DNA of 64,000 bases, taken from assembly GCA_023411215.1 (NCBI GenBank), contig JAEYOY010000014.1, positions 19,428 through 83,427 of the forward strand, written 5' to 3'. This document shows positions 9,203 through 18,267 of the stretch, in pieces. Each line of letters starts with the position of its first letter. The stretch's first letter is position 1. A program made the position numbers and the translations under genes. This DNA comes from Bacillota bacterium. Its GTDB lineage: Bacteria; Bacillota; Clostridia; Lachnospirales; Lachnospiraceae. The notes beneath the pieces are model-generated. The model ran no database searches. It saw nothing but the letters and a program-made list of their open reading frames with translations, and was not told the DNA's origin.

Positions 9203-10180
9203 TCAGCATATTCTAGGTAATCCCTCTCCGTAAAGGAGATCAATTCTTCTGCTTCCACCTAATCGGGTGGTCATGATTACCTTGTCACCTTCTGTAATCT
9301 CACCAAGAATAACTGCATTCTTTCCATATTTGCTGCGCTTCATTGCTTCCAAGGCTTGTTCTGCCTTCGCTTTCGGAACGACAGCCAACAGCTTACCCTC
9401 ATTCGCCATATAGAGCGGATCAAGTCCGAGAATATCACAGAAGCCACGTATATGGCTGCTGATTGGTAATGCTGCCTCTTCGATTGCAACACCACAGTGA
9501 GAGCTATCCACTATCTCATTCAGAATAGTGGCTAAGCCACCTCGGGTGATATCTCTCATAAATCGGATCGGCACCTTTGACTCGATTAGTTCCTCAAGTA
9601 TACTGGTTAAGGGAGCACAATCGCTCTTGATCTCATTTTCAATCCCCATACGCTGCGATAAAATGGCAGCATGATGCTCGCCCAGATTCCCTGATACCAG
9701 AATGCAGTCTCCCTTTCGGCAATTTGATACACTGATTCCGGACTTTACCACTTCTCCGATACCGGAGGTGTTGATATAAACTCCGCCATTTCCTTCGATT
9801 ACCTTCGTATCGCCGGCTACAATTTTAATCCTTGCTTCTTTTGCCACTTTTGCCATGGACTTTGCAATCTCTTCAATTGTATCGACTGCTGTCCCTTCTT
9901 CAATAATGAAGGCAGCAGTCAGATATCTTGGCAGTGCGCCCATCATGGTCAAATCATTGACTGTGCCGCAGATTGCAAGCTTTCCGATATCTCCTCCCGG
10001 AAAGAATAGTGGGGTAACAACAAAGGAATCCGTGGTAAAGGCGATTTTTTCGGGAACCTTTAGTACTGCGGAATCCTCCAGCTTATTCAAAACCGGGTTA
10101 TTAAAGTAATGTAGAAATATATCGTGAATCAAACTACTGGTCTGTGCGCCTCCGCTTCCATGTGACATTGTTATCTTCAT
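9203..10180 (-). CDS. hypE: hydrogenase maturation protein HypE
   Basis: A 325-residue AIR-synthase-fold protein. It ends in PRIC, the conserved C-terminal cysteine that HypF carbamoylates and HypE dehydrates to a thiocyanate, source of the CN ligands of the [NiFe] active site. The N-terminal MSHGSGG motif, FTTDSFVV, GTVNDL and the GDTKVIEG segment are family hallmarks. The ATG overlaps the TGA of hypD by four bases (ATGA), indicating translational coupling. It is the last gene of the ech-hyp operon and works with HypF, HypC and HypD. Confidence 0.97.
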   Translation of the reverse strand: MKITMSHGSGGAQTSSLIHDIFLHYFNNPVLNKLEDSAVLKVPEKIAFTTDSFVVTPLFFPGGDIGKLAICGTVNDLTMMGALPRYLTAAFIIEEGTAVDTIEEIAKSMAKVAKEARIKIVAGDTKVIEGNGGVYINTSGIGEVVKSGISVSNCRKGDCILVSGNLGEHHAAILSQRMGIENEIKSDCAPLTSILEELIESKVPIRFMRDITRGGLATILNEIVDSSHCGVAIEEAALPISSHIRGFCDILGLDPLYMANEGKLLAVVPKAKAEQALEAMKRSKYGKNAVILGEITEGDKVIMTTRLGGSRRIDLLYGEGLPRIC

Positions 10181-11232
10181 GGTCTCATTCCTCCGTTCTT
10201 ATACCAGATTCCACAGGCACCCTCCGTCGATACCATACAGGGACCGATGGCATTCACCGGTGTACAAACCTTATGAAATAATGGGCAATCCACCGGATAG
10301 ATGCGTCCGAGGATGACATCTTTGCACCTGCAGCCCTTCGGTTCCTCTGTCTGTTCGTCGTAGAAAATGCTTCCCGCATCATAATTAATAAACTCTTTCC
10401 GAAGTCTGAGTCCGGAAGCTTTAATCCTGCCTATTTCCCGCCAATCCTCATCTACCGCCTCAAAATACATCGAGATAATCTCTCTGGCTCTCTCGTTTCC
10501 TTCTTCATCTACGACACTGGGATATAAATTCTTCACCCGATAAGAGTTATGCTTCATCTGATTAACAATCTCATAGACTGCCGCCAGTATATGCTCTCCC
10601 TCGAAGCCGGCTATAACAAAGGGCTTATGGTATTTGTGGACCAGCTCCTCATAAATCCTGCTTCCGGTGATTACACTGACATGACCGGGACACAAGAAGG
10701 CATCGATACCCTGCTCATTCTCACAGATGTAGGTCAGTGCCGGGAGAATCGTTTTGATGGAGGTGAGTAATCGTATGTTCTTTATATTCTGTTTAATCAC
10801 TTCATCCATTATTAGTGCATAGATAGGTGTCGTTGTCTCAAAGCCTACCGCCGCTATGATAAACTGTGTCTTAGGTTCCTCCAACGCCAGACCGATGGCA
10901 GACAAAGGGGAATAAAGCATCCGAACCTTGCCTCCAGAGGCTTTTGCATCGGCCAGAGATAATTTACTGCCTCGAACCTTTAGCATATCCGCAAAGGTCA
11001 GAACGCAATAATTTTCTCTGAGCGAATACTCCACCAGCTTATCAATATAAAGGGCTGATGTAACGCAGACCGGACAGCCTGGTCCTGAGATTAGCTCCAG
11101 CTTTTCAGAGATTAAGCTTCGTACTCCATGCTTGAAAATGCTTGAGGTGTGGGTACCACAAACCTCCATTATTTTAATAGGCTTGCCATTATAATTCTTT
11201 AATTCCTCTATGATCTGATCCAGAGTAATCAT
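10177..11232 (-). CDS. hypD: hydrogenase maturation protein HypD
   Basis: A 351-residue [4Fe-4S] protein that, with HypC, holds the Fe(CN)2CO precursor during [NiFe] cofactor synthesis. Visible motifs are CGTHTSSIFKHG, GPGCPVCVT, GFETTTP, CPGHVSVITG and a Cys-rich C-terminus (CRC, DCPLF, CTP, GPCMVS, EGAC). The start at 11232 is preferred: it begins MITLDQ, lies directly after the hypC stop, and has GGGAG about 9 bases upstream. A longer in-frame start at 11283 would overlap hypC by 50 bases. It is coupled to hypE by an ATGA overlap. Confidence 0.96.
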   Translation of the reverse strand: MITLDQIIEELKNYNGKPIKIMEVCGTHTSSIFKHGVRSLISEKLELISGPGCPVCVTSALYIDKLVEYSLRENYCVLTFADMLKVRGSKLSLADAKASGGKVRMLYSPLSAIGLALEEPKTQFIIAAVGFETTTPIYALIMDEVIKQNIKNIRLLTSIKTILPALTYICENEQGIDAFLCPGHVSVITGSRIYEELVHKYHKPFVIAGFEGEHILAAVYEIVNQMKHNSYRVKNLYPSVVDEEGNERAREIISMYFEAVDEDWREIGRIKASGLRLRKEFINYDAGSIFYDEQTEEPKGCRCKDVILGRIYPVDCPLFHKVCTPVNAIGPCMVSTEGACGIWYKNGGMRP

Positions 11233-11233
11233 A

Positions 11234-11446
11234 TTAAAGTTCTCCCAGTTCTTGAAATAGCTCCAGAAGCTCTTCGGCTGCATCCTTCTTCATAACCTCT
11301 AATACACATCCGGCATGAAGCAGAACATAATCTCCGGGCTTAGCCGATACCAGTCTGATATCCGCTTCTGTTACATTTCCCATTACATTGATCTTTGCAG
11401 TGTTACCACTGATCTCGATTACCTTTCCAGGTACTGCTACACACAT
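11234..11446 (-). CDS. hypC: hydrogenase assembly chaperone HypC
   Basis: A 70-residue protein beginning MCVAVPGKVIEI, whose Cys2 is the invariant residue that binds the iron precursor and the large-subunit apoprotein. The rest, VGDYVLLHAGCVLEV-like, matches the family's small beta-barrel. The start at 11446 leaves Cys2 in the conserved position; an upstream TTG at 11452 would displace it. It sits between hypF and hypD, with which it forms the HypCD scaffold. Confidence 0.96.
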   Translation of the reverse strand: MCVAVPGKVIEISGNTAKINVMGNVTEADIRLVSAKPGDYVLLHAGCVLEVMKKDAAEELLELFQELGEL

Positions 11447-11464
11447 AACCAAACCCTTACCTTT

Positions 11465-13831
11465 CTATCTATCCTCTAGTAACCATCTGAGACCCAGATA
11501 GGTCTGTCCCAAGCTGATACCGCCATCTCCGGCGGGAACAGCAATATTTCTGTATATCATAAAATCTCTGTCACGTAATAATTGAAGAGCATTTTCCGTT
11601 AATATACTATTCACAAATACTCCTCCGCTAAGGATGACCTTAGAAAGGTGATACCGGCTTCGAATAAGCTCACAAACCGACTTGATCATTTCTGCAATGG
11701 CATAATGAAAGCCTAATGCGAGTGCTCGTACATCCTCCTGATCTCTTAAATGGCAAAGCTGCTCTAATAAGGGTTTCACATTGATATCGATTCCCTCAGC
11801 TTGCTGTGTAATAGCAAAAAAGAGTTTGATTGGAGATATCTCATTCTTAAGAGCCAGCACTGCCTCTTTCTCTAGTAAAGTGGCACACTCTCCTTCATAA
11901 TTGTTATAATGTCCGATATCCAATATCGATGCTACCACGTCATATAATCTTCCCATACTGGAGGTCAGTATGCAATTCATATTCTGCTTCAGCGCAGCCT
12001 GTATTAAGTTGCTTCGTTCATCTTGAATATACTCTGTTAATCCAAGTTTGGCAAGATAACAGGTTGCTGTCTTCCTGGCATCCTTCATGGATTCATCCCC
12101 GCCAAGAATCGGAATATAGCTCAGATGAGCCACACGCTTAAATTCATTACCTTCGTAGAGAAAGAATTCTCCGCCCCAGATATTGCCATCCGTTCCATAG
12201 CCTGTTCCGTCAAAGGCTACTCCGATCACCGATTCTCGCAGGTTATGCTCCGCCATAACAGAAGCGATATGAGCATGATGATGCTGTACCTGAAGTATCG
12301 GTAATGAAAGCTCTTTCGTATATCTTGTGGAATGATAATTCGGATGTAGATCACAGACTGCTAAGGTTGGGGTAATCTGCAATAGCCTCTTCAAATCTTC
12401 AACCGACTGCTCATAATCCGAGATTACCGACATTTCCTCCAGATCCCCAAAGTATTGCGAAACAAAGGCTGCTCCCTCACGGTAGAGGCAAAAGGCTGCC
12501 TTAAGATCTCCTCCTGCAGCAAAAATCATATCCCCTGCGGACTCTTCCCCGATAAAAATCGGATAAGGAGCATAACCCCGACTTCTTCGGATCATCTGCG
12601 GTTTGTGGTCTATGATCCTTGCTACAGAATCATCCACGGAGCGTACAATTCTTCTCGTATGGTATAATACTCCCTGAAGAAATGGAGAGGATAATCGAAG
12701 TATCTTCTCATCCTCTTTGATGATGGGTTGGCCGGAGAGATTGGCACTGGTCATGATGAGAGGTCCGCATTCCTTCGTCAGCATCAGCTGTAAAGGAGTA
12801 TAGGGAAGAAAGGCCCCAATATAGATACTGCCCTTATTTACGGAAGGTGCCAGTTCCTTCTTTGCAAAGAGCAGCACAATCGGACGAGCCATGGATAGCA
12901 GCAGCTTCTCTTCCTCTGCTGATACCTCGCAAAAGTCCTTTATCTGATTAATGTCAGGAAACATTACAGCAAAGGGTTTCTCCTCTCTGCCCTTGAGAAG
13001 TCTTAGGTTCCTAATGGTGTCCTCCGCAAAGGGCGAGCATACAAAGTGGTACCCCCCGATGCCTTTTACCGCAATAATCCCTCCGCCTTGTATAACCTGT
13101 ACCGCCCTTCGAAAGGCTTCTTCTCTTAATACAGAATTATTGCTTCCTCTTTTATTTTTCTTATCGATATCCTTAAATGTATCTTTATCTTGTTTCTTAC
13201 CATTATCCTTATCTTGCTTCCGGTCTTGATAAACCAGATAAGGGCCACAGTCATGACAGGAGATGGTCTGTGCATGATGCCTTCGGCTTCCAGAGGATTT
13301 GTACTCCTCCTCACAGGAGTGACACAGATCAAAATCAATCAATGTAGTCGTATTCCGATCGTAGGGCAGCTCTTCGATAATAGTATAACGGGGACCACAG
13401 GCTGTACAACTGATGAAGGGATTTTGATATCTTCGATTATTCGGATCCGTTAACTCCTTCTCACATTGAGAACAGACTGGCAGATCCGGAGGCAGGATAC
13501 GTATTCCATCATTCGCACCACTTTTAAGGATAATAAAGTTCTCGTAGATTGTCTCTACCTCCGCTGATTGCAGGGATCGAGCCGGTTCTATCTCTATCCG
13601 GAGGATTTCATGGGCGCCTTCCTCTGTATCTCTTAGGTCAATTAAAAAATCCCTTATTCTTTCCTCTGAGGCTTGCGCAATAATTTCGACTGTGCCGCCA
13701 AGATTTCGAACCGTACCCTTAATTTCATGCTTTTGGGCAATATGATAAACAAGGGGTCGAAATCCAACCCCTTGCACCATTCCATAGACCATAATTCTAT
13801 TTGTAATTAATTGATTTTTACTTTTATCCAT
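11465..13831 (-). CDS. hypF: carbamoyltransferase HypF
   Basis: A 788-residue protein that transfers carbamoyl from carbamoyl phosphate to the HypE cysteine. Domains in order are acylphosphatase (GMVQGVGFRP near 17-26), two zinc-finger units (CSQC ... CTAC; CHSC ... CHDC, about 115-200), a YrdC-like domain, and a Kae1-like domain with HHAHIASVMAEH, FDGTGYGTDG and LSGGVFVN. Between the zinc fingers and the YrdC domain (about residues 200-234) is a lysine- and aspartate-rich insertion with repeats of KQDKD, which looks like an unstructured linker. The start overlaps the hypB end by 25 bases and its RBS is weak, so expression is probably coupled to hypB. Confidence 0.95.
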   Translation of the reverse strand: MDKSKNQLITNRIMVYGMVQGVGFRPLVYHIAQKHEIKGTVRNLGGTVEIIAQASEERIRDFLIDLRDTEEGAHEILRIEIEPARSLQSAEVETIYENFIILKSGANDGIRILPPDLPVCSQCEKELTDPNNRRYQNPFISCTACGPRYTIIEELPYDRNTTTLIDFDLCHSCEEEYKSSGSRRHHAQTISCHDCGPYLVYQDRKQDKDNGKKQDKDTFKDIDKKNKRGSNNSVLREEAFRRAVQVIQGGGIIAVKGIGGYHFVCSPFAEDTIRNLRLLKGREEKPFAVMFPDINQIKDFCEVSAEEEKLLLSMARPIVLLFAKKELAPSVNKGSIYIGAFLPYTPLQLMLTKECGPLIMTSANLSGQPIIKEDEKILRLSSPFLQGVLYHTRRIVRSVDDSVARIIDHKPQMIRRSRGYAPYPIFIGEESAGDMIFAAGGDLKAAFCLYREGAAFVSQYFGDLEEMSVISDYEQSVEDLKRLLQITPTLAVCDLHPNYHSTRYTKELSLPILQVQHHHAHIASVMAEHNLRESVIGVAFDGTGYGTDGNIWGGEFFLYEGNEFKRVAHLSYIPILGGDESMKDARKTATCYLAKLGLTEYIQDERSNLIQAALKQNMNCILTSSMGRLYDVVASILDIGHYNNYEGECATLLEKEAVLALKNEISPIKLFFAITQQAEGIDINVKPLLEQLCHLRDQEDVRALALGFHYAIAEMIKSVCELIRSRYHLSKVILSGGVFVNSILTENALQLLRDRDFMIYRNIAVPAGDGGISLGQTYLGLRWLLEDR

Positions 13832-14457
13832 TCTGCCACTTCATCATAACCTTCTTCCGTCTTACCGGATACCTTGATTACCGGTGCGGTTTTATTCAAA
13901 GCCCGCACACCTTTCATAAAGAATTCTTCATCAAAATCGATATAGGGTAACAGATCACATTTATTTAATAAGATAATATCTGCCTTCTCAAATGCCAGCG
14001 GATACTTATAAGGCTTATCGCTGCCCTCAGTTACAGTAGAGATCAACATCTTAGCATGCTCACCGATCATAAATTCCGCCGGACATACCAGATTACCGAT
14101 ATTCTCAATGAACAATACACCATCTCTTAGGTTAAGCTCATCCACTGCATTACCGATCAATGGGGAATCCAGATGACAGGCACCGCCGGTATTAATCTGG
14201 ATTGCTTTAACTCCCAGACCCTGTAAGGTCTTGGTATCAAAATCCGCTTCAATATCGCCCTCTATGACATAGGGTGTAAGCTTACCGAGACGCTTTATAA
14301 TCTGAATCAGAGAGGTGGTTTTCCCCGCACCCGGAGCACCCATAACATTGATAGCATAGATACCCTTTGTGGTTAACTCCTGATTAATCTTCGCTGCAAC
14401 CTCATCGTTTTTATCATACACTGATTGCATGATTTCTATTTCTTTATTCTCAGACAT
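13807..14457 (-). CDS. hypB: hydrogenase nickel-insertion GTPase HypB
   Basis: A 216-residue SIMIBI-class GTPase with Walker A GAPGAGKT (40-47), EGDIEADFDT (switch I), ENIGNLVCPAEF and NKCDLL (NKxD base recognition). The GGACHLD motif near residue 93 supplies the Cys/His metal site at the dimer interface. There is no N-terminal CxxCGC nickel site and no His-rich stretch, so it lacks a nickel-storage function. The start at 14457 is preferred because GGAGG lies 5 bases upstream; a longer frame exists to 14718 but overlaps hypA. It acts with HypA to insert nickel into EchE. Confidence 0.96.
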   Translation of the reverse strand: MSENKEIEIMQSVYDKNDEVAAKINQELTTKGIYAINVMGAPGAGKTTSLIQIIKRLGKLTPYVIEGDIEADFDTKTLQGLGVKAIQINTGGACHLDSPLIGNAVDELNLRDGVLFIENIGNLVCPAEFMIGEHAKMLISTVTEGSDKPYKYPLAFEKADIILLNKCDLLPYIDFDEEFFMKGVRALNKTAPVIKVSGKTEEGYDEVAEWIKVKIN

Positions 14458-14608
14458 AATAACCTCCAAACCAAACAGCAAATGACATTTGCCGTAAAAT
14501 GCTTCATCAATACCTGATAATATAATAAAGAATTTCCAATGGAATTCATTATTATTTATCTTGGAATTCAGATTACAGAATTCTTTTTTCAGTTTACTGA
14601 ATTCTTTT

Positions 14609-14947
14609 TCAAACTGTGATAGACTTAATATAAAATTCCTGTCCGATCTCAGTCGGGCTCCCCTCGCCATGACAGCTGGGACACTCGAAGGAATAGGGCT
14701 TCCTCTCAAAATATTCACCGCACTGGCGACAGCGAAGCTTCGGCTTCACCCGCTCGATATTCAGTATTGCTTTCTCGCAGAGACTACCAGAAGCGATGAT
14801 TTCAAAATAAAGCTCGATGGAGCTGGCAACATAACCGCTGTAATCGCCGACCACAAGATTAATCACCTTAACCTCATCTGCTTTATTAGACGTAGCATAT
14901 TCCTGTGCGATTTCTATGATGCGTTTTGTTATTGGGTATTCGTGCAT
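14609..14947 (-). CDS. hypA: hydrogenase nickel-incorporation protein HypA
   Basis: A 112-residue nickel metallochaperone. The N-terminus MHEYPITKRII keeps His2, the nickel ligand, and the C-terminal half has a zinc site formed by CRQC and CPSC. The start overlaps the end of echF by 19 bases, linking structural and maturation genes in one transcript. A 150-base AT-rich spacer containing several GAATTC sites separates it from hypB; no gene or clear terminator is seen there. Confidence 0.95.
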   Translation of the reverse strand: MHEYPITKRIIEIAQEYATSNKADEVKVINLVVGDYSGYVASSIELYFEIIASGSLCEKAILNIERVKPKLRCRQCGEYFERKPYSFECPSCHGEGSPTEIGQEFYIKSITV

Positions 14948-15279
14948 TTGATATATTCATCCCTTACATTTCCAAACGACGGTTCTGTGTATTGATTTTC
15001 CATATGGAGACATTTTTTTGGACATACCTCACCGCAATAATTACATTGAATGCAAGACAGACGCTCGATACTCCAGGAAGCTGAAGCCTTATCTACCTTG
15101 ATTGCTCCGGTTGGGCAGCGCCTCTGACACATACCGCAGAAGATACAATCGTCGATATCAATCCCAATTCTTCCTCTGGTACGTTCGAAATGTTCCTTCT
15201 TCTGAAGGGGATATTGTACCGTAAATGGTCCATGTAATAAATTATTAAAAAGGGTTTTGGTCATACTTAATATTGACAT
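14929..15279 (-). CDS. echF: Ech hydrogenase subunit EchF, 2x[4Fe-4S] ferredoxin
   Basis: A 116-residue polyferredoxin with two binding motifs, CIFCGMCQRRCP and CIQCNYCGEVCP, each able to hold a [4Fe-4S] cluster. It is the entry point for electrons from reduced ferredoxin and passes them to the EchC cluster, comparable to NuoI or HycF. It lies between echE and hypA, as in other ech operons. Confidence 0.93.
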   Translation of the reverse strand: MSILSMTKTLFNNLLHGPFTVQYPLQKKEHFERTRGRIGIDIDDCIFCGMCQRRCPTGAIKVDKASASWSIERLSCIQCNYCGEVCPKKCLHMENQYTEPSFGNVRDEYIKCTNTQ

Positions 15280-15314
15280 AATTACCTCAATTCCGCTGAT
15301 CTGTCAGCGACAAA

Positions 15315-16394
15315 TTATCGTTCCGTACAGCTGATACAGGGATCAATCGTAAGGATTAGGATTGGTACGTCCGCAAGTGAGCACCCCTTTAAGGTCTCAA
15401 GTAATGCCGGAACATTTGCAAAGGTAGGCGTTCTTACTCTCATACGATCAAGGAATTTTGTACCATTACCCTTTGCATAATAAACTACCTCCCCGCGTGG
15501 CTGTTCTATTCTGGTGAAATATTCTCCCTTCGGATTGCCGGTTACCTTAACCTTAATCTCTCCTTCGGGAATTAATTCTACACATTGCTTGATTAAGTCA
15601 ATGGACTGGAATATCTCTTTAATTCTTACCTTGGTTCTCGCATAACAATCACCTTTGGTATCCGTAATCGGAGCAAAGCTCAACTTATCATAGGCAGCAT
15701 AACCCTGCGTTCTCATATCCATTTCAATTCCGCTGGCTCTTGCCATCGGTCCTACCGCACCCAGATCAAAGGCTGCCTGCTTCGATAATATGCCAACTCC
15801 CTTGGTACGACTCTTCACTGAGGTATCACGAAGGAAGACCTTAGTTAAATCCTTTAATTCCTTATCCACCTGAGTTAGAATACCGACGATCTTCTGCAGA
15901 ACATCTGCTGAGATATCCTTTCTGACTCCGCCGATATCACAGACCGAGAAGATAACTCTTCCACCCGTGGTCTCCTCGAAGATATCAAGAATCTGCTCCC
16001 TGATCTTCCAGGACTGCATGAAAAGGCTCTCAAAACCAAAGGCATCGGCTAATAGTCCCAACCACATAATATGACTATGCATTCGGGATAGCTCAGCCCA
16101 AATGGTTCGCAGGAATTTGGCACGTTCTGGTATCTCTACCTCCATGATACTCTCAATTGTCATACAATAACCCATTCCATGCATAAAGGAGCAAATACCA
16201 CAGATTCGTTCTGCTACATAGGTGTATTGCTGATAATCCTTCTTTTCAACCAGTTTTTCCAATCCTCTGTGAATATATCCAATCTGGGGAATTGCTTCGA
16301 TAACCTTCTCATCCTCCATCACCAAGTCCAGATGAATTGGCTCCGGAAGAACAGGATGCTGAGGTCCGAAAGGTATTACTGTTCTATTACCCAT
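15315..16394 (-). CDS. echE: Ech hydrogenase large subunit EchE ([NiFe] active site)
   Basis: A 359-residue protein carrying both cysteine pairs that bind the [NiFe] centre: CGIC at 65-68 and DPCISC at 351-356. It is homologous to NuoD (49 kDa) of complex I. Only three residues follow the last Cys pair, so there is no C-terminal extension to be removed. This matches group 4 Ech large subunits and the absence of a hydrogenase endopeptidase gene in the locus. The ATG shares a base with the TAA of echD (TAATG), so the two are translationally coupled. Confidence 0.96.
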   Translation of the reverse strand: MGNRTVIPFGPQHPVLPEPIHLDLVMEDEKVIEAIPQIGYIHRGLEKLVEKKDYQQYTYVAERICGICSFMHGMGYCMTIESIMEVEIPERAKFLRTIWAELSRMHSHIMWLGLLADAFGFESLFMQSWKIREQILDIFEETTGGRVIFSVCDIGGVRKDISADVLQKIVGILTQVDKELKDLTKVFLRDTSVKSRTKGVGILSKQAAFDLGAVGPMARASGIEMDMRTQGYAAYDKLSFAPITDTKGDCYARTKVRIKEIFQSIDLIKQCVELIPEGEIKVKVTGNPKGEYFTRIEQPRGEVVYYAKGNGTKFLDRMRVRTPTFANVPALLETLKGCSLADVPILILTIDPCISCTER

Positions 16395-16741
16395 TATTCT
16401 CCCTCCTCTTTCCGAAACGGTGTCTTGACTGGTATTTTGTATAAGGAATTATTAAAATCAACAGCGATATCCTTAATCTTGACACCAAATAGCTCTTTGA
16501 TTTCATTCTCATATAGAAAGGCAAAGGGATAGATAAAGCTGATGCTTGATATCTCATCCTCCAGCCCGATGTTAATGCGTAAATTCAGTAGTTCATAATC
16601 CTTATCAAAGGAATAGCTAAGCTCCATACCCTCCTTACAGGTACAGGTGATTGCCACCAGACGGTAGCCTTCATTCTTCAGATGAAGCACCTCAGCCAGC
16701 AATTCATTTGATGAGATCGTATTGATGCTCTGTTGACTCAT
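16394..16741 (-). CDS. echD: Ech hydrogenase subunit EchD (NuoC-like)
   Basis: A 115-residue small hydrophilic subunit related to the 30-kDa subunit of complex I (NuoC). The segment YPFAFLYENEIKELFGVKI matches the family signature. It carries no metal site and serves as a structural partner of EchE. It is coupled to echE by a TAATG overlap. A 148-base gap containing a hairpin repeat separates it from echC. Confidence 0.9.
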   Translation of the reverse strand: MSQQSINTISSNELLAEVLHLKNEGYRLVAITCTCKEGMELSYSFDKDYELLNLRINIGLEDEISSISFIYPFAFLYENEIKELFGVKIKDIAVDFNNSLYKIPVKTPFRKEEGE

Positions 16742-16837
16742 ACTTTACCTCCATGATGGCGCTCTGGGCCATCTCAAACAATACCCGTAGAAGTCTGATA
16801 TAAATTTCTACCGGAATTCATTTCGGTGTTCTTCTTT

Positions 16838-16862
16838 GTGTGAAGATGCTTGTTCTTCACAC
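16838..16862. repeat. GTGTGAAG hairpin repeat inside the ech operon
   Basis: GTGTGAAG (16838-16845) and CTTCACAC (16855-16862) form an 8-bp stem, preceded by GTTCTTC. This matches the right end of the 2525-2744 repeat and lies 28 bases downstream of the echC stop, between echC and echD. Confidence 0.8.
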
Positions 16863-16889
16863 TTTACACCCAAATTAGGTTGATAACGC

Positions 16890-17333
16890 CTATTTTTTAC
16901 CGGACTTCTTACGGGCATACTCCTGTTTCTCTTCCAGAATTGACAAGGCTTTCACAACTCCGTCGATAATTGCTTCCGGACGGGCCGCGCAGCCCGGTAC
17001 ATATACATCCACCGGCAGCACCTTATCAACACCACCCACAACATTGTAGCACTCAGCGAAGATTCCCCCTGAGGTGGCGCATATTCCTACCGCTACCACA
17101 ACCTTAGGTTCTGCCATCTGTTCATATAGCTGCTTCACTACCGGTATGTTCTGCTCGTTCACACTGCCGGTAATCAGTAAAATATCTGCGTGCTTGGGAT
17201 TACCTGTATTGATTATGCCAAACCGTTCCACATCATATAAGGGCGTAAGGCAGGCCAACACCTCAATATCACATCCATTGCAGCTAGATCCATCATAGTG
17301 AAGTATCCATGGTGATTTTTTAACATATTTCAT
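16890..17333 (-). CDS. echC: Ech hydrogenase small subunit EchC (NuoB-like)
   Basis: A 147-residue [NiFe] hydrogenase small subunit of the complex I NuoB type. Cys18 and Cys21 in SSCNGCDIE, a Cys in GICATSGG and one in VPGCAARPE provide the proximal [4Fe-4S] cluster. The start at 17333 is supported by GGAG 6 bases upstream; a TTG at 17345 in frame lacks this. The C-terminus is a short basic tail. Confidence 0.94.
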   Translation of the reverse strand: MKYVKKSPWILHYDGSSCNGCDIEVLACLTPLYDVERFGIINTGNPKHADILLITGSVNEQNIPVVKQLYEQMAEPKVVVAVGICATSGGIFAECYNVVGGVDKVLPVDVYVPGCAARPEAIIDGVVKALSILEEKQEYARKKSGKK

Positions 17334-17406
17334 AACTGACTCCAATCCATAAAGGCGGTCATATATTCCGTCTACTCATAATTAAATAAATTTATAATGC
17401 CAGGTT

Positions 17407-18267
17407 TTATCTGAAATAAGATAAAATCAGTAAGTTTACAATTCCCATCATACCGGTTATAATCCATGCAGAGCTAAAGGCTTGTTGCCATTTTAATCTT
17501 GCAAATGCGTTATCAACAATAATTTCCAGTAAGTATACCAACCCGCAGGCTATAATCGCAATCAAATGACTGATTGGTGCTTCTGTAGCAAAAAACACAT
17601 AAACAAGTGTTAAAGTAAAAATCACTTCAAACCAGTGAGTCACTTCAATTACAGCCAGATCCCTGCCGGAATACTCTGTAGTAATTCCCTTAACTATCTC
17701 CTGATGTCCGTGATGAGACATACTTAGATCAAAGGGCGATTTGCGCAGCTTAAAGGTGATGATAAACACAAAGCCAAGAAACACACCGGGAAGATACACA
17801 ATCGCGGGAACCGAGTTGCTGATGATATCTTTTACAAAGAAGCTGTTATCCGCATAATAAAGACCTACACAAGTCAACAATACCATCGGCTCATAGGACA
17901 TAATCTGTAACAACTCTCTCTCGGAACCTACAATACTATAAGGCGAATTGGAGGCATAGCCTCCGAGTACAAAAAAGATCGAACCTAGGGTTAAAGCAAA
18001 TACTGCTAATAAGATGTCGCCACCGGTAAGTAGGATGGCCGTCGCAAAAATCGCAAAAACTAAGGATATATATACGAAGAAACGGTGCATCGAATTCACC
18101 TCGATGGATTCCTTCTGTACTAATTTTATTACATCATAGAAGGGCTGTAATAACGGAGGACCTTGTCTTCCCTGCATTCTTGCCGTAATAACTCGATCAA
18201 TACCTGTCAACAGACCACCGACGAAGGGAGCTGCTATCACAAATCCAATGTTGATTAATATATTCAT
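17407..18267 (-). CDS. echB: Ech hydrogenase membrane subunit EchB (NuoH-like)
   Basis: A 286-residue membrane protein of the NuoH/HycD family with about eight transmembrane segments. Conserved stretches are GPPLLQPFYDVIKL near the N-terminus and a loop with SPFDLSMSHHGHQE. It connects the hydrophilic hydrogenase module to the ion-pumping subunit. Its ATG overlaps the stop of echA (shared base at 18267). A 73-base gap precedes echC. Confidence 0.95.
   Translation of the reverse strand: MNILINIGFVIAAPFVGGLLTGIDRVITARMQGRQGPPLLQPFYDVIKLVQKESIEVNSMHRFFVYISLVFAIFATAILLTGGDILLAVFALTLGSIFFVLGGYASNSPYSIVGSERELLQIMSYEPMVLLTCVGLYYADNSFFVKDIISNSVPAIVYLPGVFLGFVFIITFKLRKSPFDLSMSHHGHQEIVKGITTEYSGRDLAVIEVTHWFEVIFTLTLVYVFFATEAPISHLIAIIACGLVYLLEIIVDNAFARLKWQQAFSSAWIITGMMGIVNLLILSYFR

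Noticed and set aside
9070..9258. A 62-codon open frame at the end of hypE on the minus strand.
   Set aside because: It overlaps hypE in another frame, has no RBS and no recognisable sequence.
14458..14718. N-terminal extension of HypB by 87 residues.
   Set aside because: The extension overlaps hypA in another frame, lacks HypB-like sequence, and GGAGG precedes the internal ATG at 14457.
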